DNA of 64,000 bases from assembly GCA_014843695.1 (NCBI GenBank), contig CM026404.1, forward strand, positions 51,640,122-51,704,121, read 5' to 3'. Numbering within the stretch: the first letter of the stretch is position 1; each line of letters starts with the position of its first letter. Below the pieces are notes generated by a model, which was not told where the DNA came from, did no database searches, and worked only from the letters and a program-made list of their open reading frames with translations. Source of the DNA: Archivesica marissinica (lineage: Eukaryota > Mollusca > Bivalvia > Venerida > Vesicomyidae). Below, in pieces: positions 25,001 through 35,249 of the stretch. Both the position numbers and the translations under genes were made by a program.

Positions 25001-27158
25001 TGTAATGTTTATATGTAATGTTGTACCTGCCATGTTATATAACATGTTTATATGTAATGTACCTGCCATGTTATATAACGTAATGTTTATATGTAATGTA
25101 CCTGCCATGTTATATAATGTAATGTTTATATGTAATGTAATGTACCTGCCATGTTATATAATGTAATGTTTATATGTAATGTTGTACCTGCCATGTTATA
25201 TAATGTAATGTTTATATGTAATGTACCTGCCATGTTATATAATGTAATGTTTATATGTAATGTACCTGCCATGTTATATAATGTAATGTTTATATGTAAT
25301 GTACCTGCCATGTTATATAATGTAATGTTTATATGTAATGTACCTGCCATGTTATATAATGTAATGTTTATATGTAATGTTGTACCCTGCCATGTTATAT
25401 AACGTAATGTTTATATGTAATGTTGTACCTGCCATGTTATATAATGTAATGTTTATATGTAATGTACCTGCCATGTTATATAATGTAATGTTTATATGTA
25501 ATGTACCTGCCATGTTATATAACGTAATGTTTATATGTAATGTTGTACCTGTCATGTTATATAATGTAATGTTTATATGTAATGTTGTACCTGCCATGTT
25601 ATATAACGTAATGTTTATATGTAATGTACCTGCCATGTTATATAATGTAATGTTTATATGTAATGTACCTGCCATGTTATATAACGTAATGTTTATATGT
25701 AATGTTGTACTCTGCCATGTTATATAACGTAATGTTTATATGTAATGTACCTGCCATGTTATATAATGTAATGTTTATATGTAATGTTGTTCCTGCCATG
25801 TTATATAACGTAATGTTTATATGTAATGTACCTGCCATGTTATATAATGTAATGTTTATATGTAATGTACCTGCCATGTTATATAATGTAATGTTTATAT
25901 GTAATGTTGTACCTGCCATGTTATATAACGTAATGTTTATATATAATGTACCCTGCCATGTTATACAGCATAACGTGATGTTTATATATAATGATGTACC
26001 TGCCATGTTATATAACATAACGTGATGTTTACATATGATGATGTACCTGCCATGTTATATAGCATAATGTGATGTTTATATGTAATAATGTACCTGCCAT
26101 GTTATATAGCATAGCATGATGTTTACATATAATGATGTACCTGCCATGTTATATAGCATAACGTAATGTTTATATGTAATAATGTACCTGCCATGTTATA
26201 TAGCATAGCATGATGTTTACATATAATGATGTACCTGCCATGTTATATAGCATAACGTGATGTTTACATATAATGATGTACCTGCCATGTTATATAGCAT
26301 AACGTAATGTTTATATGTAATGATGTACCTGCCATGTTATATAGCATAGCATGATGTTTACATATAATGATGTACCTGCCATGTTATATAGCATAACGTA
26401 ATGATTATATGTAATAATGTACCTGCCATGTTATATAGCATAGCATGATGTTTACATATAATGATGTACCTGCCATGTTATATAGCATAACGTAATGTTT
26501 ACATATAATGATGTACCTGTCATGTTATATAGCATAACGTAATGTTTACATATAATGATGTACCTGTCATGTTATATAGCATAACGTAATGTTTACATAT
26601 AATGATGTACCTGTCATGTTATATAGCATAATGTAATGTTTACATATAATGATGTACCTGTCATGTTATATAGCATAACGTAATGTTTACATATAATGAT
26701 GTACCTGCCATGTTATATAGCATAACGTAATGTTTACATATAATGTTGTACCCTGCCATGTTATATAATGTAATGTTTATATGTAATGTACCTGCCATGT
26801 TATATAATGTAATGTTTATATGTAATGTACCTGCCATGTTATATAATGTAATGTTTATATGTAATGTACCTGCCATGTTATATAATGTAATGTTTATATG
26901 TTTTGTTTATATGTAATGTACCTGCCATGTTATATAATGTAATGTTTATATGCAATGTTGTACCTGCCATGTTATATAATGTAATGTTTATATGTAATGT
27001 ACCTGCCATGTTATATAATGTAATGTTTATATGTAATGTACCTGCAATGTTATATAATGTAATGTTTATATGTAATGTACCTGCCATGTTATATAACATA
27101 ACATAATGGTTATATGTAATGTACCTGCCATGTTATATAGCATAACGTGATGTTTATA
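22011..27158. repeat. 39/42-bp AT-rich minisatellite, about 5.1 kb
   Basis: Units read cctgccatgttatataatgt then aatgtttatatgtaatgta, with a ttg insertion making the 42-bp form. Between about 25950 and 26750 the units change to a longer variant (atagcataacgtgatgttta, catataatgatgta). Periods divisible by three leave long ORFs on both strands; these are artefacts. Confidence 0.98.
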
Positions 27159-27434
27159 TTTTATAATAAATAATAAAGCTAGCTAACGAATACCCAAACA
27201 ACTAGAGGTAAACATGAACATTTGACAAAACAAAGAGTGATTATCGCGACTCTACTACTGCTTGGCTGCTATGCATGTTTGGTATCCAGTACATTATTGG
27301 GCTGAATATTGCTGCACCGTTGCTGGTACGGTTTAGAACTGGGAATGGTGCATATATGTTTCTTCAAATTCTGGTTTTCAAACCTAATCTGTACCAACTG
27401 GCTTTAACTGAGATAGGAATACTGTCCTTGTCTA

Positions 27435-27641
27435 GGCTGTCCAATTAACACAGTGGTTAGCGCGCTCGCTTCTCACCAAAGCTACCTGGGTTCGATCCTC
27501 GGAATGGGAAGTATGTGAGATGGTATGGTGGTTGCCAGAGCAGACAGGTGGGTTTTCTCCGGGTACTCCGGTTTCCTCCCACAGGAATGACCACGCATAC
27601 GCTTTCATCCGCGCCAACGAGAGTGATTAATATAAGTTGTT
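27435..27641 (+). mobile_element. SINE-B next to the YEVP microexon
   Basis: Near full length: head ggctgtccaattaacacagt, B box ggttcgatcct, core ttctccgggtactccggttt, tail gagtgattaatataagttgt. It ends about 19 bp below the splice donor of the microexon at 27661. Confidence 0.83.
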
Positions 27642-27660
27642 GAAATGATTATATCATTAC

Positions 27661-27693
27661 CTCTGTATCAGGAACTTCATATGTTTCCTCCCC
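27661..27693 (-). CDS. SH2 adaptor microexon: YEVPD motif
   Basis: A 33-bp microexon (11 codons, GEETYEVPDTE), phase 0-0, acceptor acttacag and donor gtaatg. Its size makes it easy to miss, but both neighbours join in the same frame, and it contributes nothing but one tyrosine motif. A SINE ends about 20 bp below its donor, and the acceptor side runs into the 64-bp tandem array, so this is an unusually crowded exon. Confidence 0.78.
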
Positions 27694-29055
27694 CTGTAAG
27701 TAAATATAAGTTATATGTTACATATTGGTAATGTATGTATTAAAGTCTGGATTTTTGTAAGTATTTACTTATATACAAGTTATATGATACACATGATACT
27801 GTATTAAAGACTTGATTTCTGTAAGTATTTACTTATATACAAGGTATATGTTACACATGATGCTGTATTAAAGTCTGGATTTCTGTAAGTATTTACTTAT
27901 ATACAAGGTATCCTCTAGTGTCCTCAAATCGTGATACCTTCGTTTTCGTTACCCCGTAAGTATTTACAATACTGCGCGCGATCGGTGTTTTCTGACGTCA
28001 CCAATCAGGAATAGATAGTGTCAAAGGTCATTTTCCATATTTGGCAACAACAATGCGCCGTATAATCCTTGTAGGCGTAAGTAATCGGTTATTTTCCTTG
28101 CATTGGTATAAAACATGCTATTTTTCATAATGCAATATTGCATCACCATTTGTACATTTGATTTACTGCAAAATATTGACCATTTCCAGTTTTGTTTTGC
28201 GTCGTCTGATTTGTTTACCTACCTGTCATTTAAAGTGAAGGTCAAAATAGACTGGGTTACAATTTTAATTAGTGTAAGGGGAGATAGTTTTGGATACTTC
28301 TCCTATATTGTTTTGAGGTCCATACAGTGTTACTGTCATCGTCAACTAAGCGATGTATCCTGTAGTGTAGTGTACTTAAAGGAATAGTTTTTAATTTTGT
28401 TTTAGGTTTATGGCAGTCCACTACCTACAAAGCAAAAGTACAGGCAATATTCATCAACAGCCCTTACAAATGGGCACAGTGTGACCACTGGACCCACCTC
28501 ATTTACTGTTCAAAAGTCAGGTTTACAAGATTAGGTGATGAATTCAGGTGTCCACATGTGAAAATGCTTGTTAAACTGTGAAAGTGTTCACTGTGAAAAG
28601 AAATATTCATCAAAATAATAGAAATTATCATTATGCTGCATAAAACGTGTTCGTTTTATATTTACACCCATTCGATGTTACGCAAAATTGATTTTCTGAA
28701 AGGTCACGAAAACTCCGGTACCAGTCACCACAGATGTCGGTTTCGGGTCATGGTAAAAATGACAGCGCCCGTTGTTATTTACGTAGTCATATTCATTTCT
28801 AATTCTTTGGAATAAAAGAGGAACGTTACTTTATTTACATCATACATTTAGAAACTATGTAGTTTTAAGATTCGTTTGGTTGAATGCCGATCATTTCTTA
28901 TCATAACGGAAACCGGAAACTCGAGGGTATATGTTACACATGATGCTATCTCAACGTCTGGATTTCTGTAAGTATTTACTTATATACAAGTTATATGTTA
29001 CACATGATGCTGTATTAAAGTCTGGATTTCTGTAAGTATTTACTTATATACATGT
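27694..29055. repeat. 64-bp tandem repeat split by a 1-kb insertion
   Basis: Three to four units at 27694-27910 and two at 28928-29055, each with ctgtaagtatttacttatat, acaagttatatgttacacat and gctgtattaaagtctggatt. The first unit starts in the acceptor of the exon at 27661, so each unit read on the minus strand contains a cttacag acceptor-like string. Confidence 0.88.
27911..28927. mobile_element. 1-kb insertion with TA target and weak inverted ends
   Basis: It interrupts a 64-bp repeat unit: the left flank ends acaaggta and the right flank resumes tatatgttac, consistent with a duplicated TA. The ends are imperfectly inverted (tcctctagtgtcc and ccctcgagtttcc). The 90-codon ORF inside shows no recognisable domain. 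Confidence 0.55.
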
Positions 29056-29079
29056 GTAATTTGTTATTGTAATGACATA

Positions 29080-29362
29080 CAGACGGATCTGTAGTCCAGT
29101 GGTAATACGCTGGACTGGTAATCCAGGGATTGCATGTTCGATCCCCCGTCTGACCCTAATAAAATTAACAGTCTTTCAGATGGGACTTTAAACCGAGGTC
29201 TTGTGTCGGTGCTTTAGACTGTGCACGTAAAAGAACCAGAGGAGACCCTGGAATGGGTCTGTATCATTGCACTATCCTCCAAAAATCTAAAATGACTAAT
29301 CTCTTCAGAAGGCGTTGCTCATATGGGCAACCGGTAGCGACGATAAATAAACGTAAAAACAA
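29080..29362 (+). mobile_element. SINE-C, full length
   Basis: Head acagacggatctgtagtcca, anticodon arm ctggactggtaatccag (GGT, Thr-like), B box gttcgatcccc, core gggactttaaaccgaggtct, tail gcaaccggtagcgacgataa. Confidence 0.85.
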
Positions 29363-29415
29363 ACATAGTGCTTTATTAATTAAATGGCGTTTCATGTTCT
29401 CTTTATATGTCAAAT

Positions 29416-29680
29416 ACCAGTGTAAAAGTTTAATTAATTCCCTCATGTAAGAAGTTTGACAGATATAAGCTTTATACATGCAAGGTGCAACACAGACATG
29501 AAAGTCAGGACCAACATTGACGAATTGCGAGCTATATGTCTAGCTTATATGTATAAGCTTGAAGCGTACACAAACATTTTACCAGCAATTTATTTTGTGG
29601 AAGTCCAATATTGTTAGGTTCCATTTGTAAATAATCCTCCTGTTCCTCTACCTGCCATGTTATATAACGTAAGTTCATAT
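29416..29680 (+). repeat. Dispersed segment X, single-unit copy
   Basis: It matches 21743-22040. It ends with one cctgccatgttatataacgt unit and then goes directly into SINE-C core sequence instead of an array. Confidence 0.8.
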
Positions 29681-29846
29681 GTCGGTTCTGTACATCATGC
29701 GTGTAAAAGAACCAGAGGACATTCTGGAATGGGTCTATGTCTGTATCATTGCGCTATCCTCCAAAATCTAAAATGACTAATCTCTTCAGGAGGTGTCGCT
29801 AATATGGGCAACCGGTAGCGACGATAAATAAACGTAAAACACACAT
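29676..29846 (+). mobile_element. SINE-C 3' part
   Basis: It starts in the core (catatgtcggttctgtacat) and has gtaaaagaaccagaggacat and the tail gggcaaccggtagcgacgat. It has no tRNA head. Confidence 0.75.
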
Positions 29847-30176
29847 TGTATTATATAGCGACACAACAAGAATGATTGACTGGTTAATTCATTTTTGCAT
29901 GCTGGATTTTAATATTAAGAACAAAATAAAAGTTATACTCTGCAATACTTGTTATTTAGAATTTCCCACAATATGATTACAAAGGGCCAAGAAATACGTA
30001 GCCACGTCAGCCGTGACGTTACAATACAACATTGGTGAATACACTGATTGCTAAAATCCTACCATAAACAGTGAACCTTCTTGTTCGTTGTATCAACATT
30101 TCACTGTATGACAATAATATGGTATAATGTTGCATAGTATGGTTTCGTATGTAAGAACAAAACAAGCGCCTGTTAC
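29847..30176. other. Intronic sequence, nothing seen
   Basis: AT-rich sequence on the donor side of the exon at 30177. No repeat or exon can be supported. Confidence 0.45.
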
Positions 30177-30251
30177 CTGTAGTGGCACGGTTGGCTGGTT
30201 GCCAGAATGGGACGAGTCTGTGTCATCTGGTATTTCATAGATCTCCTCAAC
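30177..30251 (-). CDS. SH2 adaptor exon: YEIPD motif
   Basis: A 25-codon exon, phase 0-0, acceptor cttgtgcag and donor gtaaca. It reads VEEIYEIPDDTDSS followed by HSGNQPTVPLQ. YEIP with acidic residues before and after the tyrosine is a typical Src/Syk-family substrate context and a Y-x-x-P docking site (family knowledge). Confidence 0.85.
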
Positions 30252-30297
30252 CTGCACAAGACAACAATATTAATCTTTCGTGGGTCAAAAATGTATA

Positions 30298-31331
30298 TAG
30301 TTAAATCTGTGTTAGTGGTCATCTCTATTAAGTGGCCAAACTGCATTAACCCTTTCCTTCATAGAGATTTGGGTTAATATACTATTATATCTCCATACAA
30401 ACGACAGCCATTTAGCTATCATGCAGTGGTTAAGTAGTCGCCATATCTATCCCACCTCCATAGATATTACTGGTACTTCATAGAGATTTAGGTTAATATA
30501 CTATTATATCTCCATACAAACAACAGCCATTTAGCTGTCATGCAGTGGTTAAGTAGTCGCCATATCTATCCCACCTCCATAGATATTACTGGGACTTCAT
30601 AGAGATTTGGGTTAATATACTATTATATCTCCATACAAACGACAGCCATTTAGCTATCATGCAGTGGATAAGTAGTGGCCATATCTATCCCACCTCCATA
30701 GATATTACTGGGACTTCATAGAGTTTTGGGTTAATATACTATTATATCTCCATACAAATGACAGCCATTTAGCTATCATGCAGTGGTTAAGTAGTCGCCA
30801 TATCTATCCCACCTCCATAGATATTACTGGGACTACATGAGATTCCAGCCTTTATTATGCGCATTGGTTTGGCTATACATTGTCAATATATGTCATATTG
30901 GTAATGTCGTCAATAGGTGCTTCTATGAGGGAAAGGGTTAATGTATGTCATATTGGTAATGGCGTCAAGAGGTGCTTCTATGAGGGAAAGGGTTAATGTA
31001 TGTCATATTGGTAATGGCGTCAATAGGTGCTTCTTTGAGGGAAAGGGTTAATGTATGTCATATTGGTAATGGCGTCAATAGGTGCTTCTATGAGGGAAAG
31101 GGTTAATGTATGTCATATTGGTAATGGCGTCAATAGGTGCTTCTATGAGGGAAAGGGTTAATGTATGTCATATTGGTAATGGCGTCAATAGGTGCTTCTA
31201 TGAGGGAAAGGGTTAAGCAGCCAGTTTTCAGATTCCCAAGTTGTTACTTTGACGTCTATTAAGCAGCCACCTGTGATAACCATTCATTTTCTGCGATTTC
31301 CTTGGCTGGCTGCTTAACACAGGGTTGACTG
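30298..31331. mobile_element. Pogo-like MITE split by a TTAA element
   Basis: The left half (to 30345) has ctctattaagtggccaaac and the right half (from 31217) has gcagccagttttcagattcc and ends ggctggctgcttaacacagg, gttgactgta. Together they match the intact copy at 7872-8053. The interruption falls exactly at the TTAA of the inserted element. Confidence 0.75.
30346..31216. mobile_element. TTAA element with multiplied subterminal regions
   Basis: Bounded by TTAA, with ends CCCTTTCCTTCATAGA and, inverted, CCCTTTCCCTCATAGA. The left interior is four units of about 120 bp (gagatttgggttaatatact, catgcagtggttaagtagtc). The right interior is six units of 55 bp (aatgtatgtcatattggtaa, tgagggaaagggtt), each containing the complete right end plus a TTAA. 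PiggyBac-like by target and termini; no transposase. Confidence 0.78.
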
Positions 31332-31489
31332 TATATGCTACTGTACATGTATATCCATTCAGTGTCAGCTTATCTACACCACCTCCATACAAATGTAGAT
31401 ATTATTGGTAGTGTTAAGCATTGAATCCATTATGATATTCTGATAATAATTGAGGGTGCTATCCTTTAATTGACTTCTGTTGTGTCAGT

Positions 31490-34400
31490 ATTTTATGTGA
31501 TAGTGGTAATGTATGTGGTATTTGGTAATGTATGTGGTATTGGTAATGTATGTGGTATTGGTAATGTATGTGGTATTGGTAATGTATGTGGTATTTGGTA
31601 ATGTATGTGGTATTTGGTAATGTATGTGGTAATGTATGTGGTATTGGTAATGTATGTGTTATTGGTAATGTATGTGTTGTTTGGTAATGTATGTGGTATT
31701 GGTAATGTATGTGGTATTGGTAATGTATGTGGTATTGGTAATGTATGGTATTGGTAATGTATGTGTTGTTTGGTAATGTATGTGTTGTTTGGTAATGTAT
31801 GTGGTATTGGTAATGTATGTGTTGTTTGGTAATGTATGTGGTATTTGGTATTGCATGTGGTATTTGTAATGTATGTGGTATTTGTAATGTATGTGGTATT
31901 TGTAATGTATGTGGTATTGGTAATGTATGTGGTATTGGTAATGTATGTAGTATTGGTAATGTATGTGGTATTGGTAATGTATGTGGTATTGGTAATGTAT
32001 GTGGTATTTGTAATGTATGTGGTATTTGTAATGTATGTGGTATTTGTAAGTATTTGTAGTGTATGTGGTATTGGTAATGTGTATGGTATTTGTAATGTGT
32101 GTGGTATTTCAAATGTATGTGGTATTTGTAATGTATGTGGTATTTGTAATGTATGTGGTATTTGTAAGTATTTGTAGTGTATGTGGTATTAGTAATGTGC
32201 ATGGTATTTGTAATGTGTGTGGTATTTGTAATGTGTGTGGTATTTGTAATGTATGTGGTATTGGTAATGTATGTGGTATTTGTAATGTATGTGGTATTGG
32301 TAATGTATGTGGTATTTGTAATGTATGTGGTATTTGTAATGTATGTGGTATTGGTAATGTATGTGGTATTTGTAATGTATGTGGTATTGGTAATGTATGT
32401 GGTATTGGTAGTGTATGTGGTATTGGTAATGTATGTGGTATTGGTAATGTGTGTGGTATTTGTAATGTAAGTGGTATTGGTAATGTATGTGTTATTGGTA
32501 ATGTATGTGGTATTGGTAATGTATGGTAGTGGTAATGTATGTGGTATTGGTAATGTATGTGGTATTGGTAATGTATGGTATTGGTAATGTATGTGTTGTT
32601 TGGTAATGTATGTGTTGTTTGGTAATGTATGTGGTATTGGTAATGTATGTGTTGTTTGGTAATGCATGTGGTATTTGGTATTGGTAATGTGTGTGGTATT
32701 TGTAATGTATGTGGTATTGGTAATGTATGTGGTATTGGTAATGTATGTGGTATTGGTAATGTATGTGGTATTGGTAATGTGTGTGGTATTTGTAATGTAT
32801 GTGGTATTGGTAATGTATGTGGTATTGGTAATGTATGTGGTATTGGTAATGTATGGTATTGGTAATGTGTGTGGTATTGGTAATGCATGTGGTATTGGTA
32901 TGTATGTGGTATTGGTAATGTATGTGGTATTGGTAATGTATGTGTTGTTTGGTAATGTATGTGTTGTTTGGTAATGTATGTGGTATTGGTAATGTATGTG
33001 TTGTTTGATAATGTATGTGGCATTTGGTATTGCATGTGGTATTTGTAATGAATGTGGTATTTGTAATGTATGTGGTATGTGTAATGTATGTGGTATTGGT
33101 AATGTATGTGGTATTTGGTATTGCATGTGGTATTTGTAATGTATGTGGTATTGGTAATGTATGTGGTATTTGTAATATATGTGGTATTTGTAATGTATGT
33201 GGTATTTGTAATGTATGTGGTATTGGTAATGTATGTGGTATTTGTAATGTGTGTGGTATTTGTAATATATGTGGTATTTGTAATGTATGTGGTATTGGTA
33301 ATGTATGTGGTATTTGTAATGTATGTGGTATTTGTAATATATGTGGTATTTGTAATATATGTGGTATTTGTAATGTATGTGGTATTTGTAATGTATGTGG
33401 TATTGGTAATGTATGTGGTATTTGTAATATATGTGGTATTTGTAATGTATGTGGTATTGGTAATGTATGTGGTATTTGTAATGTATGTGGTATTTGTATA
33501 TGTGGTATTGGTAATGTTGTGGTATTTGTAATGTATGTGGTATTGTAATGTATGTGGTATTGGTATGTATGTGGTATTGGTAATGTGTGTGGTATTTGTA
33601 ATGTATGTGGTATTGGTAATGTATGTGGTATTGTAATGTATGTGGTATGGTAATGTATGTGGTATTGGAATGTTGTGGTATTGTAATGTATGGGTTTGTA
33701 ATGTAGTGGTATTGTAAGTATTTGTAGTGATGGGTATTGTATGTGTATGGTTTTGTAATGTGTGTGGTATTGTAATGTATGTGGTATTGTAATGAGTGGT
33801 ATTGTAATGATGTGGTATTGGAATGTATGTGGTTTTTAATGTATGTGGTATTTGTATTGTGTTTGGTATGTATGTGGTATTGTAATGTATGTGGTATTGT
33901 AATGTATGTGGTATTGGTATGTATGTGGTATTGTAATGTTGTGGTTTGTAATGTTGTGGTATTGTAATGTATGTGGTATGGTAATGTATGTGGTATTGGT
34001 ATGTATGTGGTATTGGTATGTTGTGGTATTGTATGATGGGTATGGTAATGTATGTGGTATTGGTAATGTATGGTATTGGTAATGTTGTGGTATTGGTAAT
34101 GTATGTGGTATTGGTAATGTATGTGGTATTGGTAATGTGTGTGGTATTTGTAATGTATGTGGTATTGGTAATGTATGTGGTATTGGTAATGTATGTGGTA
34201 TTTGTAATGTATGTGGTATTGGTAATGTGTATGTTATTGGTAATGTATGTGGTATTGGTAATGTGTGTGGTATTGGTAATGTGTATGGTATTGGTAATGT
34301 ATGTGGTATTGGTAATGTATGTGGTATTGGTAATGTATGTGGTATTGGTAATGTGTATGGTATTGGTAATGTATGTGGTATTGGTAATGTACGTGGTATT

Positions 34401-34560
34401 GGTAATGTATGTGGTATTGGTAATGTGTATGGTATTGGTAATGTATGTGGTATTGGTAATGTATGTGGTATTGGTAATGTATGTGGTATTGGTAATGTGT
34501 ATGGTATTGGTAATGTATGTGGTATTGGTAATGTATGTGGTATTGGTAATATGTATGGTA
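31490..34560. repeat. 18-bp minisatellite, about 3.1 kb
   Basis: Units of gtatgtggtattggtaat with variants gtatttgtaat, gtgttgtttggtaat. Blocks around 31680-31860 recur near 32590-32680 and 32940-33040. Between about 33540 and 34080 many units lack single bases, unlike the clean units on both sides. The long ORFs of both strands here are repeat artefacts. Confidence 0.97.
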
Positions 34561-34892
34561 AAATGTGAAGCCATGTTAGTATATTGTTTATACATTGTTG
34601 TAATGGTGTGCATTGTTGTACCTTGTAAATTTACAAACACAAAATCTCCCTTATTTTAGTCAAAAGTCACTTCAAATTGCAACAGATTAGAATATTCTCA
34701 CTTGTTGGATGTCCAGAACATGGCATGTATGAATACTATATGGAAAATTGCATATGGAATTTAATATAACTCCCTGGAACTTCTTTGGCTATATTGTAAC
34801 ATTACGAGGTATGCTTAATTCATCCTGGTGTCCATTAGGGTTCTAAGAGATCTAAGAGATAACAATAATCATTTTAAACAAAGCAATTTAAC
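34561..34892. other. Intronic sequence, nothing seen
   Basis: Unique AT-rich sequence between the 18-bp array and the donor of the exon at 34893. Confidence 0.5.
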
Positions 34893-35000
34893 CTGTACAG
34901 GTTTTGACTTAGGCTGCTGGTTTCTCTTTGACTTCGGTACACTTCGGGGTACAGCAGGTGGCACATCTCCCTCTGCTGGCAGCTGATAAGTTGGCAAGTC
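34893..35000 (-). CDS. SH2 adaptor exon: YQLP motif, basic tail
   Basis: A 36-codon exon, phase 0-0, acceptor atttcag, donor cag/gttaaa (a weaker donor; an alternative two codons earlier, cct/gtacag, would also keep the frame). It starts DLPTYQLPAEGDVPP, then PRSVPKSKRNQQPKSK. The YQLP motif replaces YEDP here but keeps the proline at +3. The exon sits between the 18-bp array (31490-34560) and the 31-bp array (35280-41600). Confidence 0.8.
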
Positions 35001-35249
35001 CTGAAATGTTACACACAGGTAAAAATAAAGATGGATATATACGGGTTTTACAGCCTATTTACAAACTTTCAGTCATATTGTTTGTTTATTTATATTATTG
35101 TATTTAGAATTGCTATGGTCATATAGTGTATGCTGTTTTCTAGTGGAAAGTAATGGGCCCTCTGAGCAATGTCTTTGGTGAAGCTAGAGGAACACGGAAC
35201 ACTGTATCTGAAGGTAGTGAACCCTAAATCTGAGCTTTATTAACATGTC

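Noticed and set aside
22020..26025. ORFs above 500 codons on both strands
   Set aside because: The 39/42-bp repeat period is divisible by three and lacks stops in some frames; an artefact of the array.
28115..28387. 90-codon ORF in the 1-kb insertion
   Set aside because: No recognisable transposase or other domain; kept only as part of the element description.
29080..29160. Functional tRNA-Thr gene
   Set aside because: The tRNA-like part is the head of SINE-C, continues into the SINE body and recurs many times with mismatches; no free 3' end of a tRNA.
31459..34659. ORFs of 843 and 555 codons on the minus strand
   Set aside because: Repeat-only (TNTTYI-type) translation of the 18-bp array, with open frames on the opposite strand too.
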